DNA of 32,570 bases from assembly GCA_009783415.1 (NCBI GenBank), contig WRHF01000007.1, positions 1 to 32,570 on the forward strand, in the 5' to 3' direction. Position 1 is the first letter of the stretch. Each line of letters opens with the position of its first letter. The DNA is from Clostridiales bacterium. GTDB taxonomy: Bacteria > Bacillota > Dehalobacteriia > UBA4068. Below the pieces are notes generated by a model. That model was not told the DNA's origin and made no database searches. It worked only from the letters and a program-made list of their open reading frames with translations. Positions 6,733 through 14,596 of this stretch are shown here, piece by piece. A program made the translations under genes and the position numbers.

Positions 6733-7398
6733 ATGCTTAATGTTCTATATACAATAGGCTACTCAGGTTATAAGGTAGAGGAATTTCTTAGTGTGATTAA
6801 AGAACGCGCAATATCTACTGTAATTGACGTCAGAAGTGTCCCTTATTCACAATATCACTCCGATTACAACAAAGAGGTTTTGAAAGCATTCCTAAATACT
6901 AATAGAGTTCATTACCGCAATTACGCTAAAGAATTTGGTGCTCAGCAAATAAGTAAAATATTCTATTCACCCAACGGGTATTTGGACTTTGATATATTCA
7001 CAAAATCCGAAGAATTTTTAAGTGGTATTGGAAAGCTCAAATCAGGAATGGATAGTGGGTATACGTTCGTGTTGATGTGTGCTGAAAAAGACCCTATTAA
7101 TTGCCATAGGGCAATAATGGTTGCTCGTGAATTTCAAAAAAACGATTATAACATTGTTCATTTATTACCCGACGGCAACGAACAATCCCAGAGAGATATA
7201 GAAACACGTTTGCTGGAACGTTATTTTCCTAACAGAAAGCAGCTTACAATATTTGAAAATAGCGATTTGACGAATCAAGACATGATTGATTTATCGTACA
7301 GAAAAAGAAACGCTGAAATTGGCTATACAATGGGAGGTGAAAGAAATGATAATATATACAATAGGGTTTACTCAAAAAACAGCACAGCGGTTCTTTGA
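6733..7398 (+). CDS. DUF488 family protein
   Basis: 221 residues. DUF488 signatures are clear: YTIGYSGYKVEEFL at the start, IDVRSVPYSQYHSDYNKE (about 35-53), and LMCAEKDPINCHRAIMVA with the conserved Cys-x(7)-Cys-His-Arg arrangement. The biochemical function of DUF488 proteins is not established. GTGGTGATTTCAG precedes the ATG. Its last 53 nt overlap the next gene, another DUF488 protein, indicating translational coupling. Base composition is clearly more AT-rich than the flanking hyp genes, which suggests transfer. Confidence 0.8.
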   Translation: MLNVLYTIGYSGYKVEEFLSVIKERAISTVIDVRSVPYSQYHSDYNKEVLKAFLNTNRVHYRNYAKEFGAQQISKIFYSPNGYLDFDIFTKSEEFLSGIGKLKSGMDSGYTFVLMCAEKDPINCHRAIMVAREFQKNDYNIVHLLPDGNEQSQRDIETRLLERYFPNRKQLTIFENSDLTNQDMIDLSYRKRNAEIGYTMGGERNDNIYNRVYSKNSTAVL

Positions 7399-7786
7399 AA
7401 TCATACAGAATAATGGCATCAAGCTCGTAATTGATATTCGGCTTAATAATGCTTCGCAGTTGGCAGGATTTTCAAAAGGCAATGATTTGAAATATTTTTT
7501 ATCCAAAATATGTGGGTGTGATTATACACATCGTGTTGATTTTGCACCTACAAAAGAAATTCTTGATGGATATAAAGGGAAAATAATAACTTGGCCAGAA
7601 TACGAAATGCAGTATACTTCGCTCATCTATAATAGAGGGTCGCTTGGCGGTTTTATTGAAAAATATAATAAATATCAAAAAGTATGCTTGCTATGCAGTG
7701 AGCCAACAGAAGCAAATTGTCACAGACGGCTTTTTGCTGAAATGCTTGCTAAGGAGTACCAGCAAATTACAATTAAGCACATATAA
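7346..7786 (+). CDS. DUF488 family protein, shorter paralogue
   Basis: 146 residues from ATG 7346, chosen because GGGAGGTGAAAGAA sits directly before it and the protein then opens with the family motif MIIYTIGFTQKTAQRFFEII. IDIRLNN and LLCSEPTEANCHRRLFAEML repeat the motif set of the upstream DUF488 gene. It lies inside the end of that gene in another frame and is followed after 12 nt by the dual-OB-like gene. A tandem DUF488 pair suggests a heteromer. Function unknown. Confidence 0.8.
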   Translation: MIIYTIGFTQKTAQRFFEIIQNNGIKLVIDIRLNNASQLAGFSKGNDLKYFLSKICGCDYTHRVDFAPTKEILDGYKGKIITWPEYEMQYTSLIYNRGSLGGFIEKYNKYQKVCLLCSEPTEANCHRRLFAEMLAKEYQQITIKHI

Positions 7787-7798
7787 ATAGAGGGAAAT

Positions 7799-8434
7799 AT
7801 GGATATAGAGCTTGTTATATTAACAAAATCATCAAAATATAAGGGTTATTGTGTTGCTGGTATTGACATAAGAAGTGGTCAATGGGTTCGCTTAACATCG
7901 GATGATGAGAGTACACATGGTGCATTATCTCTAAGAGATATGCAGTATAAAAACAGATCCGTTTGCCAAACTCTTGATATAGTAAAAGTTGAAGTAGTTA
8001 ATAGGAATCCATCAGAATATCAGCCCGAAAACGTTTTAATTAACACAGGCTATTATTGGCAAAAAATAGGGAAATACACAATTAATGATATTTTAAGAAT
8101 TCATCCGGCTGAAAAACATGAATTTTTATTCGGAAATCTGCGTCCATATACTACGGAAGCTGAAATGAGTTCCATCGGCTATTCACTTGCTTTAGTTAAT
8201 GCTAAAAACTTAATTATCTCACAAACGACAAATCCATATGGCAAACCTAAAACAAAGATTGATTTTTCATATGGGGCAAAGTGGTATAAAAACATATCGG
8301 TAACTGATCCAAATTATTATAACGCACCTGATAGAATGCAAATAAGTAAAGCTGTACTTGTAATAAGTTTGCCAGATAGTCCATTTCCGGAAGATAAATA
8401 TTATAAGTTTGTTGCTCAGATTTATAATATTTGA
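7799..8434 (+). CDS. Dual OB-fold-like protein
   Basis: 211 residues. The opening LVILTKSSKYKGYCVAGIDI then SGQWVRLTSDD resembles proteins described as having a dual OB domain, often found beside DUF488 genes; this is recalled, not searched. It is rich in beta strands, has no catalytic motif I recognise and no membrane segment. GAGGGAAAT precedes the ATG. It is third in the AT-rich DUF488 operon. A nucleic-acid-binding partner role for the DUF488 proteins is inference. Confidence 0.55.
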   Translation: MDIELVILTKSSKYKGYCVAGIDIRSGQWVRLTSDDESTHGALSLRDMQYKNRSVCQTLDIVKVEVVNRNPSEYQPENVLINTGYYWQKIGKYTINDILRIHPAEKHEFLFGNLRPYTTEAEMSSIGYSLALVNAKNLIISQTTNPYGKPKTKIDFSYGAKWYKNISVTDPNYYNAPDRMQISKAVLVISLPDSPFPEDKYYKFVAQIYNI

Positions 8435-8524
8435 CTATACATAATTACAAACACAAATAATCGACCTACCGTCATGCTCATTTATAACAGCTCATACAAG
8501 TGATGATGTACGGGAAATAAGCTG

Positions 8525-10960
8525 CTAATTTTTTTTGGCAATTGCAACCGCAATCTGGCCGAACGCCAGCCCCCCGTCATTAGCCGGGACAGCCTGATTA
8601 GTCAGAACCTCGAAACCTGCCTTTTCCAGGCAAGTTATTGTTTCCTGCAAAAGATAAACATTCTGCCAAACCCCGCCCGAAAGGGCCACCAGGTTCAGGC
8701 CTTCTTCTTCCCGGATTTGCAGGCAAACCTTTTGGCATAACTCAATCACAGCCAGGTGAAAACGGGCGGAAATAGTTCCCGGAACAGCTCCTGCCGCCAG
8801 ATCTGCATTAATTTCCCGGATCAGAGGCCGCCAATCAATGATTTGGCAGTTATTCTCTTCTATAATTTTCCAGTTATAAGAGCCGCTAATATTTGGATCA
8901 AGAACCTGTTCCAGTTCTACCGCTGCCTGGCCTTCATAATTGACCCGGCGGCCAATCCCGCAAAGAGCAGCCACTCCATCAAAGAGACGTCCCATGCCAC
9001 AGCTGAGCGGGGCGTTTATATTTTTTTCTACTGCCTGCCAAAGCAGGGGCCATTCCTCTTCCAGCAAGCCGGGAGGAGCCAACTCCTCCACTTTCTCCCC
9101 GCCATAGGTCAAGGCTAAATAAGCGGCAGTCACTCGCCAAGGCTGATGAATAGCCTGCTCTCCCCCGGGTAGGGGCAGGTAATCCAGATGTCCCCAGCGT
9201 CTATAGCCACAGCAATCGCCCAGAAGAATCTCCCCACCCCAGAGATGACCATCCTCCCCATAGCCGGTACCGTCAAAAATCAGACCGATAGCAGGTTCAT
9301 GGCGCTCATGTTCCGCCAGCACCGAGGCCAGATGGGCATGATGGTGCTGCACCCCGATTTTCTCTACTTTTGGATAGGCAAGAGCATATTGGCTGGCCAG
9401 GTAGTCCGGATGCAAATCATAGGCTATCAGCCGGGGTTTGACATTAAACATTTGAGAAAAGTATTCTATTTCCTGCTGATAACTTTGATAGGTAGGCAAG
9501 TTTTCCAAATCTCCTATATGCTGACATAAAAAAACCCGCCCACCTTTTAACAGGCCAAAGGTATTTTTCTGCTCGCCGCCACAGGCCAAAATTTCCTTGC
9601 CACTTGCAAAGATTTCCAACCCAGCCAAACCGGAACACCTGCAAGAGCCACCTCCGCCCCCTTCTCCGAAGGGGGTGGCCCGAAGGGCCGGGGGTTGCCC
9701 TTCTCCGAAGGGGGTGGCCCGAAGGGCCGGGGGTTGAGAAATCCGCAAAGGCTCAGGGGCAAATCCTCTGCTCCGGCGAATCATAATTTTCCTTCCGGCT
9801 ACAGCCATTGTTACAGAATCATCACAACGGCGGAAAATAGGGCGGTCATGGCTCAAAAAACCATCGGCTATGGTCTGCTTTGCAGACCAACGTTGAGTTG
9901 CTTCTTGTTTTTTGTTGGTGTTTCGTGCCCCCAAGGTACAAAATGCTTCCTCATCTTCATATACAATGGGTTCATCGGAAATGTTGGCGCTGGTCATCAC
10001 CAGAGCCTCCCAGCCCTCCAAAAGCAAATGATGAAGAGGGGTATAGGGCAGCATCAAGCCCAGACGTTTATTACCGGGAGCCAGATCAGGAGCCAGTTTT
10101 TCTCCATCCTTTTCCAAAAGGACAATAGGCCGCCGGGGGGAAGTTAAAAGCTCTTCCTCCTCCCGGTCGATCCGGCAAAAGCGCCGGGCCATCTCCAAAG
10201 AAGGAACCATAATCGCAAAGGGCTTATCCCAGCGGTATTTGCGCCTGCGCAGCTTGGTCACAGCCTCTTCATTTTTAGCATCACAAACCAGATGATAGCC
10301 GCCCAAACCCTTCACCGCCAAAACATCTCCCCAGCTCAGACTTTCATTAACTAATTCCCATATATTTCCAGACACTTCCTGACCTTCTTTATCATAAAAA
10401 CTAAGGCGGGGGCCGCAAATGGGGCAGGCATTGGGCTGGGCGTGGAAGCGGCGGTCAGCAGGGTTTTCATATTCCTCCTGACATGCGGGACACAGAGGAA
10501 AACCCGCCATAGTGGTTTGAGGGCGGTCATAGGGCAGGGCCTTGATAATAGTGAAGCGGGGGCCGCAATTAGTACAATTGGTGAAGGCATAGCGATAACG
10601 GCGATTAGCGGGATCCGCCATATCAGCCAGGCAATCAGGACAAACCGCCATATCCGGGGAAATCAAGGTAGCCCGCTCCCCCTGGCTGCTGGGCAGAATA
10701 CGAAAAACGCTTTCTCCCAAGCAGGGCAGATCCGATATTTCCAGATTTTCCAATAAAGCCAGGGGAGGAAGTTCTTGGGGCAAGCGCAGGGTAAATTGAG
10801 CAAGATCCTCACAAGGACCCTCCACCTCGATCTCCACCCCGGCGGCGGAATTGAGCACCCAGCCGGCCAAGCCCAAAGAGCAGGCCAAACCATAAATATA
10901 AGGGCGGAAACCCACCCCTTGGACAATGCCGTTGACTAAAAATCGTTTGCGTTGATTCAT
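8525..10960 (-). CDS. hypF: HypF, carbamoyltransferase of [NiFe]-hydrogenase maturation
   Basis: HypF uses carbamoyl phosphate and ATP to carbamoylate the HypE C-terminal cysteine, the source of the CN ligands. Domains in order: acylphosphatase-like FLVNGIVQGVGFRPYIYGLA; two zinc-finger units (CPDCLAD..NCTNCGPRF and CPACQEE..ACPICGPRL); YrdC-like domain (about 200-400); Kae1-like domain with VQHHHAHLASVLAEH, LIFDGTGYGEDG and LSGGVWQNVYL. At 811 residues it is about 50 longer than usual. Two in-frame insertions, at about 343-364 and 409-434, are encoded by repeat DNA. They sit at the YrdC end and the linker to the Kae1 domain, so activity may survive. It starts 28 nt after the DUF4143 ATPase stop, so the two may be co-transcribed. 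Confidence 0.95.
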   Translation of the reverse strand: MNQRKRFLVNGIVQGVGFRPYIYGLACSLGLAGWVLNSAAGVEIEVEGPCEDLAQFTLRLPQELPPLALLENLEISDLPCLGESVFRILPSSQGERATLISPDMAVCPDCLADMADPANRRYRYAFTNCTNCGPRFTIIKALPYDRPQTTMAGFPLCPACQEEYENPADRRFHAQPNACPICGPRLSFYDKEGQEVSGNIWELVNESLSWGDVLAVKGLGGYHLVCDAKNEEAVTKLRRRKYRWDKPFAIMVPSLEMARRFCRIDREEEELLTSPRRPIVLLEKDGEKLAPDLAPGNKRLGLMLPYTPLHHLLLEGWEALVMTSANISDEPIVYEDEEAFCTLGARNTNKKQEATQRWSAKQTIADGFLSHDRPIFRRCDDSVTMAVAGRKIMIRRSRGFAPEPLRISQPPALRATPFGEGQPPALRATPFGEGGGGGSCRCSGLAGLEIFASGKEILACGGEQKNTFGLLKGGRVFLCQHIGDLENLPTYQSYQQEIEYFSQMFNVKPRLIAYDLHPDYLASQYALAYPKVEKIGVQHHHAHLASVLAEHERHEPAIGLIFDGTGYGEDGHLWGGEILLGDCCGYRRWGHLDYLPLPGGEQAIHQPWRVTAAYLALTYGGEKVEELAPPGLLEEEWPLLWQAVEKNINAPLSCGMGRLFDGVAALCGIGRRVNYEGQAAVELEQVLDPNISGSYNWKIIEENNCQIIDWRPLIREINADLAAGAVPGTISARFHLAVIELCQKVCLQIREEEGLNLVALSGGVWQNVYLLQETITCLEKAGFEVLTNQAVPANDGGLAFGQIAVAIAKKN
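9659..9736. repeat. Two 39-bp tandem repeats in frame within hypF
   Basis: Units 9659-9697 and 9698-9736 are identical and a multiple of three, adding 13 residues each (PALRATPFGEG on the HypF strand). Each unit holds two hairpins, CCCTTC-TCC-GAAGGG and GGCCC-GAA-GGGCC, the same three-base-loop style as the intergenic hairpins of this window. Confidence 0.9.
9871..9935. repeat. Hairpin element in frame within hypF
   Basis: Hairpin TGGTCTGC-TTT-GCAGACCA, then GTTGAGT and a tail TTTGTTGGTGTTTCGTGCCC. It is the same element as at 478-575 in hypD, with both stem arms changed together. It encodes about 20 extra residues (NTNKKQEATQRWSAKQT) between EDEEAFCTL and IADGFLSHDRPI of HypF. Confidence 0.75.
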
Positions 10961-10988
10961 TTAGAGGTTATCCTTTAACAGGTTTTGT

Positions 10989-12293
10989 CTATATGCAAAA
11001 TGCTGCATATAACGGAACTGTCTTTTTCCCATCCTCAAAACCAAAGTTCTTTGTAGACAGCTTAATCGAATATTCCGGTTTAAAAACACTAATATATATG
11101 CTTAAGCTTTTCGCCTTGGTGTTATCCGCTGACTTAACCTCGATGGGGATAATTTTGCCTTCTCTTTGAATGACAAAATCCACTTCGGCGCCGCGGCTTG
11201 AGGTCCAGTAATAGCTTTTATAGTCATTGGCCAAAAGCTGGCAGTAAACATAATTTTCTACCATGCCGCCTTTGAAATCATCCAAGTCGGAGGAAAGATA
11301 CAGGACATCCTCAGCAACAATGTCCTTTTTAGCGCAAAGCAAGCCAGGATCGGAGACATAAGTCTTGAATGAATCAATATCCCGATAATTATCCAAAGGC
11401 TTTTGGGGATGATCCAGACGATAGATGCGGTTAACAATGCCGGAAAGAGTCAGCCATTCGATTGCGTTTTCAAATTCTGACGCCCGGGCGCCCGTTTTTA
11501 TCAGTTTATATTGAAAACGCGTATTTTTTTTAGAAAGCTGCACAGTTATATTATCATAAACCAATCTGGTTTTTTTGATTTCGTTTTGGTTATTGTATTT
11601 GCTCATGTCGTTAAGATAATTTCCCAGAATTTCTTTTTGGATATGGCGAATTAAGACAAAATCCAAAGTCCGCAAGTATTTATCTACACATTCGGGCATT
11701 CCGCCAACCACCAAATATTGCCTGTATTTTTTCAGCAATTCTTCATGCTCAATAAATGGCAGCGGCAGGTTGCCCTCAAAGCAGTTTTTGATTTTCGTGA
11801 CTAGCTCATCCAGGCCGAAAGCAAGTAAAAATTCCTCCATATCCATCGGCCTCAAGGTAAGAGAATTTACTTTTCCCACAGGAAATGAGAACGTTTCGCG
11901 ATTAACAGCGACCCCAAGCAAACTTCCCGCAACAATTATGTGATAATCCGGCGCGAATTCGCAAAAATACTTCAGCGAGGTCAAGGCTCGGGGGCAAAGC
12001 TGAATTTCATCAAGAAATATCAGGGTTTCACCCCTTAGTATGCTTTGCTTTGAATGCAATGATAATTGGGGTATCAGATCTTTCGGGTCAATGCTTTCGG
12101 CAAAAACCTGCGCTAAATTCAGATCGGTTTCAAAATTAAAATAGGCCACATTCTGATAATTTTCCCGCCCAAACTCCAACACAGAAAAAGTCTTACCCAC
12201 CTGCCTTGCCCCTTGCAAAATCAAAGGCTTGCGATAAGGACTGTTTTTCCATTCGCTTAAATTTTTCATAATTTTCCGGTACATTCCAGACAC
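10989..12293 (-). CDS. AAA ATPase with DUF4143 domain
   Basis: 434 residues. AAA_14-type N-terminus with Walker A GARQVGKTF (28-36) and Walker B LIFLDEIQLCP; arginine-finger region EFAPDYHIIVAGSLLG. The C-terminal DUF4143 part contains SRGAEVDFVIQREGKIIPIE, a PD-(D/E)XK-like nuclease fold signature, followed by K of VKSAD. These widespread genes are poorly understood and often move horizontally. It has its own promoter at 12315-12343 and lies between hypB and hypF, so it interrupts the hyp gene order. Confidence 0.85.
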   Translation of the reverse strand: MSGMYRKIMKNLSEWKNSPYRKPLILQGARQVGKTFSVLEFGRENYQNVAYFNFETDLNLAQVFAESIDPKDLIPQLSLHSKQSILRGETLIFLDEIQLCPRALTSLKYFCEFAPDYHIIVAGSLLGVAVNRETFSFPVGKVNSLTLRPMDMEEFLLAFGLDELVTKIKNCFEGNLPLPFIEHEELLKKYRQYLVVGGMPECVDKYLRTLDFVLIRHIQKEILGNYLNDMSKYNNQNEIKKTRLVYDNITVQLSKKNTRFQYKLIKTGARASEFENAIEWLTLSGIVNRIYRLDHPQKPLDNYRDIDSFKTYVSDPGLLCAKKDIVAEDVLYLSSDLDDFKGGMVENYVYCQLLANDYKSYYWTSSRGAEVDFVIQREGKIIPIEVKSADNTKAKSLSIYISVFKPEYSIKLSTKNFGFEDGKKTVPLYAAFCI

Positions 12294-12314
12294 TCCAGAA
12301 AAGCTGTTACGGCT

Positions 12315-12343
12315 AATCTATCATATTTTCATGTAAATGTCAA
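12315..12343 (-). promoter_or_regulatory. Promoter of the DUF4143 ATPase
   Basis: Minus strand TTGACA (12343-12338), 17 bp, TAGATT (12320-12315). Confidence 0.65.
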
Positions 12344-12345
12344 GG

Positions 12346-12362
12346 AATAATTCCGAATTATT
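12346..12362. promoter_or_regulatory. Perfect inverted repeat next to the -35 of the DUF4143 ATPase
   Basis: AATAATTC-C-GAATTATT, 8-bp arms with a one-base centre, 2 bp upstream of the -35 at 12338-12343. The position suits an operator for an activator or repressor; no regulator is identified. Confidence 0.5.
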
Positions 12363-12384
12363 TGCAAAAAATTACATGAATAAT

Positions 12385-13029
12385 TTATTTGATATGTTTT
12401 TCCAGCCAATTGACCAATTTGTCTAAACCGTCCTCCGCCCCTTCCCGGCTACAACAGGCAAAGATTTGGGCCTGGGGATTGACCGTTTCGATCTCCCTGT
12501 GCAAATCATCCAGAGAAAAACCGCAAAAAGGCAGCAGGTCTATTTTATTGATGATCACAACTGCCGCTTTCAAAAAAGTCGAGGGGTATTTAGCAGGCTT
12601 GTCCAAACCTTCGGCTACGCTTAAGACCACAATTTTTGCTGTTTCTCCCAGGTCGAAACCGGCAGGACAAACCAGATTGCCTACATTCTCAATAAAAAGC
12701 AGATCCAGTCCGGCCAGGTCAAAACCGGGCAACACCTGGTTTATCATCCGAGCGTCCAGGTGGCAGCCGCCATTGGTATTGATTTGCACAACAGGAGCCC
12801 CGGCAGCACGAATACGCTCCGCGTCTTTGGCAGTGGCCAAATCACCCTCGATCACCCCGGAAGCCAAATTCAAACGGGGCAAAAGCCGCTCCAGCAGGCT
12901 GGTTTTGCCGCTCCCCGGTGAGCCCAAAATGTTGAGGGATGTCACGCCATGCTTTTGTAAGAGCTGGCGATTGGCAGTAGCCAAGGCATCGTTAGCAGCT
13001 AATATATTCTCTTTTACCTTCAATTCCAT
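12385..13029 (-). CDS. hypB: HypB, nickel-inserting GTPase
   Basis: HypB is the SIMIBI GTPase that, with HypA, delivers nickel to the hydrogenase large subunit. Visible are Walker A GSPGSGKTSLLE (36-47), the metal site NGGCHLD at the dimer interface, the G3-like ENVGNLVCPA and the guanine motif NKIDLLP. The N-terminal Cys motif and His-rich stretch of some HypBs are absent. I chose ATG 13029 (214 residues) because AGAGGTG precedes it and the protein then starts like its family; the longer reading frame begins within the leader. It is preceded by a leader of about 250 nt that carries an attenuator-like switch. Confidence 0.94.
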   Translation of the reverse strand: MELKVKENILAANDALATANRQLLQKHGVTSLNILGSPGSGKTSLLERLLPRLNLASGVIEGDLATAKDAERIRAAGAPVVQINTNGGCHLDARMINQVLPGFDLAGLDLLFIENVGNLVCPAGFDLGETAKIVVLSVAEGLDKPAKYPSTFLKAAVVIINKIDLLPFCGFSLDDLHREIETVNPQAQIFACCSREGAEDGLDKLVNWLEKHIK

Positions 13030-13047
13030 AGATTGCACCTCTTCTAT

Positions 13048-13065
13048 GTCATAATCAATTATGAC
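13048..13065. promoter_or_regulatory. 18-bp perfect palindrome before hypB
   Basis: GTCATAAT-CA-ATTATGAC, about 10 nt from the hypB ribosome site. It could be an operator (arms recall Fur-family boxes but with a 2-bp centre) or an RNA hairpin that affects initiation. Confidence 0.5.
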
Positions 13066-13110
13066 TTCTATCTTTCTCAAGCTTATCCACTTTGCTCCTC
13101 TATGCAACAG

Positions 13111-13161
13111 TAAAAGGGGCTATAAACGCCCCTTTGCTATTACAGCTGCGTTTAAGGCAGC
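13111..13161 (-). promoter_or_regulatory. Terminator/antiterminator switch in the hypB leader
   Basis: On the minus strand a hairpin with arms AAAGGGGC (13135-13128) and GCCCCTTT (13120-13113) is followed by TACTG: a short-tailed intrinsic terminator. Its loop side GCGTTTA (13129-13123) is perfectly complementary to TAAACGC (13154-13148), which otherwise belongs to the hairpin GCTGC-CTTAAAC-GCAGC (13161-13145). The two states exclude each other, as in riboswitches and attenuators. Confidence 0.6.
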
Positions 13162-13275
13162 AGCGCACCTTTCATAAATGATCTGCTCTCAAAGCGGCAG
13201 GGCGCTTGTCATAAATGATTCGCACTTGCGGTGGCGAGGCACCGAACATTAATACACCCAATCGGGCGCCACCAA
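13145..13275 (-). ncRNA. Structured hypB leader with 37-nt tandem repeats
   Basis: Read on the minus strand, a 7-bp stem GGTGGCG (13273-13267) / CGCCACC (13236-13230) opens the leader. Three AUGs follow exactly 37 nt apart. The last two repeats share ATCATTTATGA and about 76% identity, and each holds a seven-codon frame (MTSALPL and MKGALLP). I do not recognise a known riboswitch class. By position, control of nickel insertion genes is plausible, but the ligand is unknown. Confidence 0.5.
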
Positions 13276-13287
13276 TATTATATGTAT

Positions 13288-13316
13288 ATTGTAACGAGAA
13301 AATGCGTAATTGTCAA
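13288..13316 (-). promoter_or_regulatory. hypB promoter
   Basis: Minus strand TTGACA (13316-13311), 17 bp, TACAAT (13293-13288). The predicted start near 13281 gives a leader of about 250 nt. Confidence 0.8.
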
Positions 13317-13450
13317 TAGTTCTGACAAAGAATAACATTATTTGCCAGTAGAAATACTAAAAAATTTATGTTTTGTAAAACCAGTTAATACTATAGTTGT
13401 CTTTTTGACTTTCTTGTTTTTATACCGCCTGTTGGCTGTCTTTTTATAAT

Positions 13451-14560
13451 CTACTTACTTTTATCGCCAAAATACATATAAAGATAGCACAAGATCATCC
13501 CATTATAAAGCTTGCGTTTTTTATCAGCTTTGCAACCAAATATCTGCTCAAATTCGGGATGAGAGGAAAGCAGATATAAGTTCTTGCGAACATTGGGCGA
13601 AAGCGCCTTGTATAATTTCTCCGCTTCATTAATATCGTTCAGCCGCTCCCCATATGGCGGATTTGTCACGGTCACCATTTCTGCAGAAGGAATAAAATTG
13701 CAGGCATCTGCCTGTTTAAAACAGATGTAATCGCCGACACCGGCACGAATGGCGTTTTCCCTGGCCAGGGCCACGCAGTCGCCATCAATGTCGCTGCCCC
13801 ATAGCTGATAGGGGTTATAATACTCCGCCTCGCGGGCTTCTTCGCGGGCAAGATGCCAGAGTTTTTCCGGAATGCAGCCCCATTTTTCGGCGTCAAAACT
13901 ACGGTTGAGGCCGGGGGCGCGGTTTTTGGCGATCAGGGCGGCTTCTATGGGCAAGGTGCCGGAGCCGCAAAAGGGATCGGCAAAAATGCCCTTGCCTTTG
14001 TAGCGGGAAAGGATGACCATGGCTGCCGCCAGGGTTTCCCGTAAAGGGGCAATGCCGGCACTGGGTCGGTAGCCGCGTTTGTGCAGGCTGTCGCCGGAGG
14101 TATCCAGGTAGAGGGTGGCAATATTGTTTTGCAGGGCAAATTGGATCCGGAACCGCCGGCCATCCTCGTTAAAGTAATTGATTCCATAGCATTGCTTCAA
14201 ACGCTCCACAACAGCTTTCTTGATAATACTTTGGCAGCTGGGGATGCTGGACAGTTGGGAATCCAGAGAAAAACCTTTAACGGGAAAGCTCCCGTTTTGC
14301 GGAATAAATGACTCCCAGGGCAGCTCTTTTACACCCTCAAAAAGCAGCTCAAAGCTATCCGCATAAAAACTGCCCATTTGGATCAGGACCCGTTCGGCCA
14401 TACGCAGCCACAGGTTGGCACGCACCAATTCCTCCGGCCCTCCACCAAACAATACCCGCCCGTTTTGCGCCTGCACATCTGTAATGCCCAGGCGCTTTAT
14501 TTCATCTCTCACCAGGCCCTCCAAACCAAACAGACAGGGGGCGCATAAGGTTAATTGCAT
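13451..14560 (-). CDS. THUMP-domain rRNA methyltransferase, RlmL/YpsC-like
   Basis: A SAM-dependent methyltransferase, 369 residues, of the RlmL N-terminal type (predicted N2-guanine methylation of 23S rRNA). A ferredoxin-like start (CAPCLFGLEGLVRDEI) is followed by a THUMP region (about 45-155), HKRGYR (160-165) that joins the domains, the SAM loop DPFCGSGT (195-202) and the catalytic TNPPYGERL. The length suits the short single-methylase YpsC form rather than the fused RlmKL of Proteobacteria. It has its own promoter (14597-14625), divergent from the DUF4325 gene, and is followed by about 420 nt before hypB. Confidence 0.9.
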   Translation of the reverse strand: MQLTLCAPCLFGLEGLVRDEIKRLGITDVQAQNGRVLFGGGPEELVRANLWLRMAERVLIQMGSFYADSFELLFEGVKELPWESFIPQNGSFPVKGFSLDSQLSSIPSCQSIIKKAVVERLKQCYGINYFNEDGRRFRIQFALQNNIATLYLDTSGDSLHKRGYRPSAGIAPLRETLAAAMVILSRYKGKGIFADPFCGSGTLPIEAALIAKNRAPGLNRSFDAEKWGCIPEKLWHLAREEAREAEYYNPYQLWGSDIDGDCVALARENAIRAGVGDYICFKQADACNFIPSAEMVTVTNPPYGERLNDINEAEKLYKALSPNVRKNLYLLSSHPEFEQIFGCKADKKRKLYNGMILCYLYMYFGDKSK

Positions 14561-14596
14561 TTCTTAAAGTTCACTCCTCAAAATCCATTTAAAGAA

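Noticed and set aside
9547-9786. Proline/glycine-rich small frames over the hypF repeat
   Set aside because: Low-complexity readings of the 39-bp repeat in other frames.
13030-13107. Longer HypB reading frame
   Set aside because: It starts without a ribosome site inside the leader, while ATG 13029 has AGAGGTG and a family-like start.
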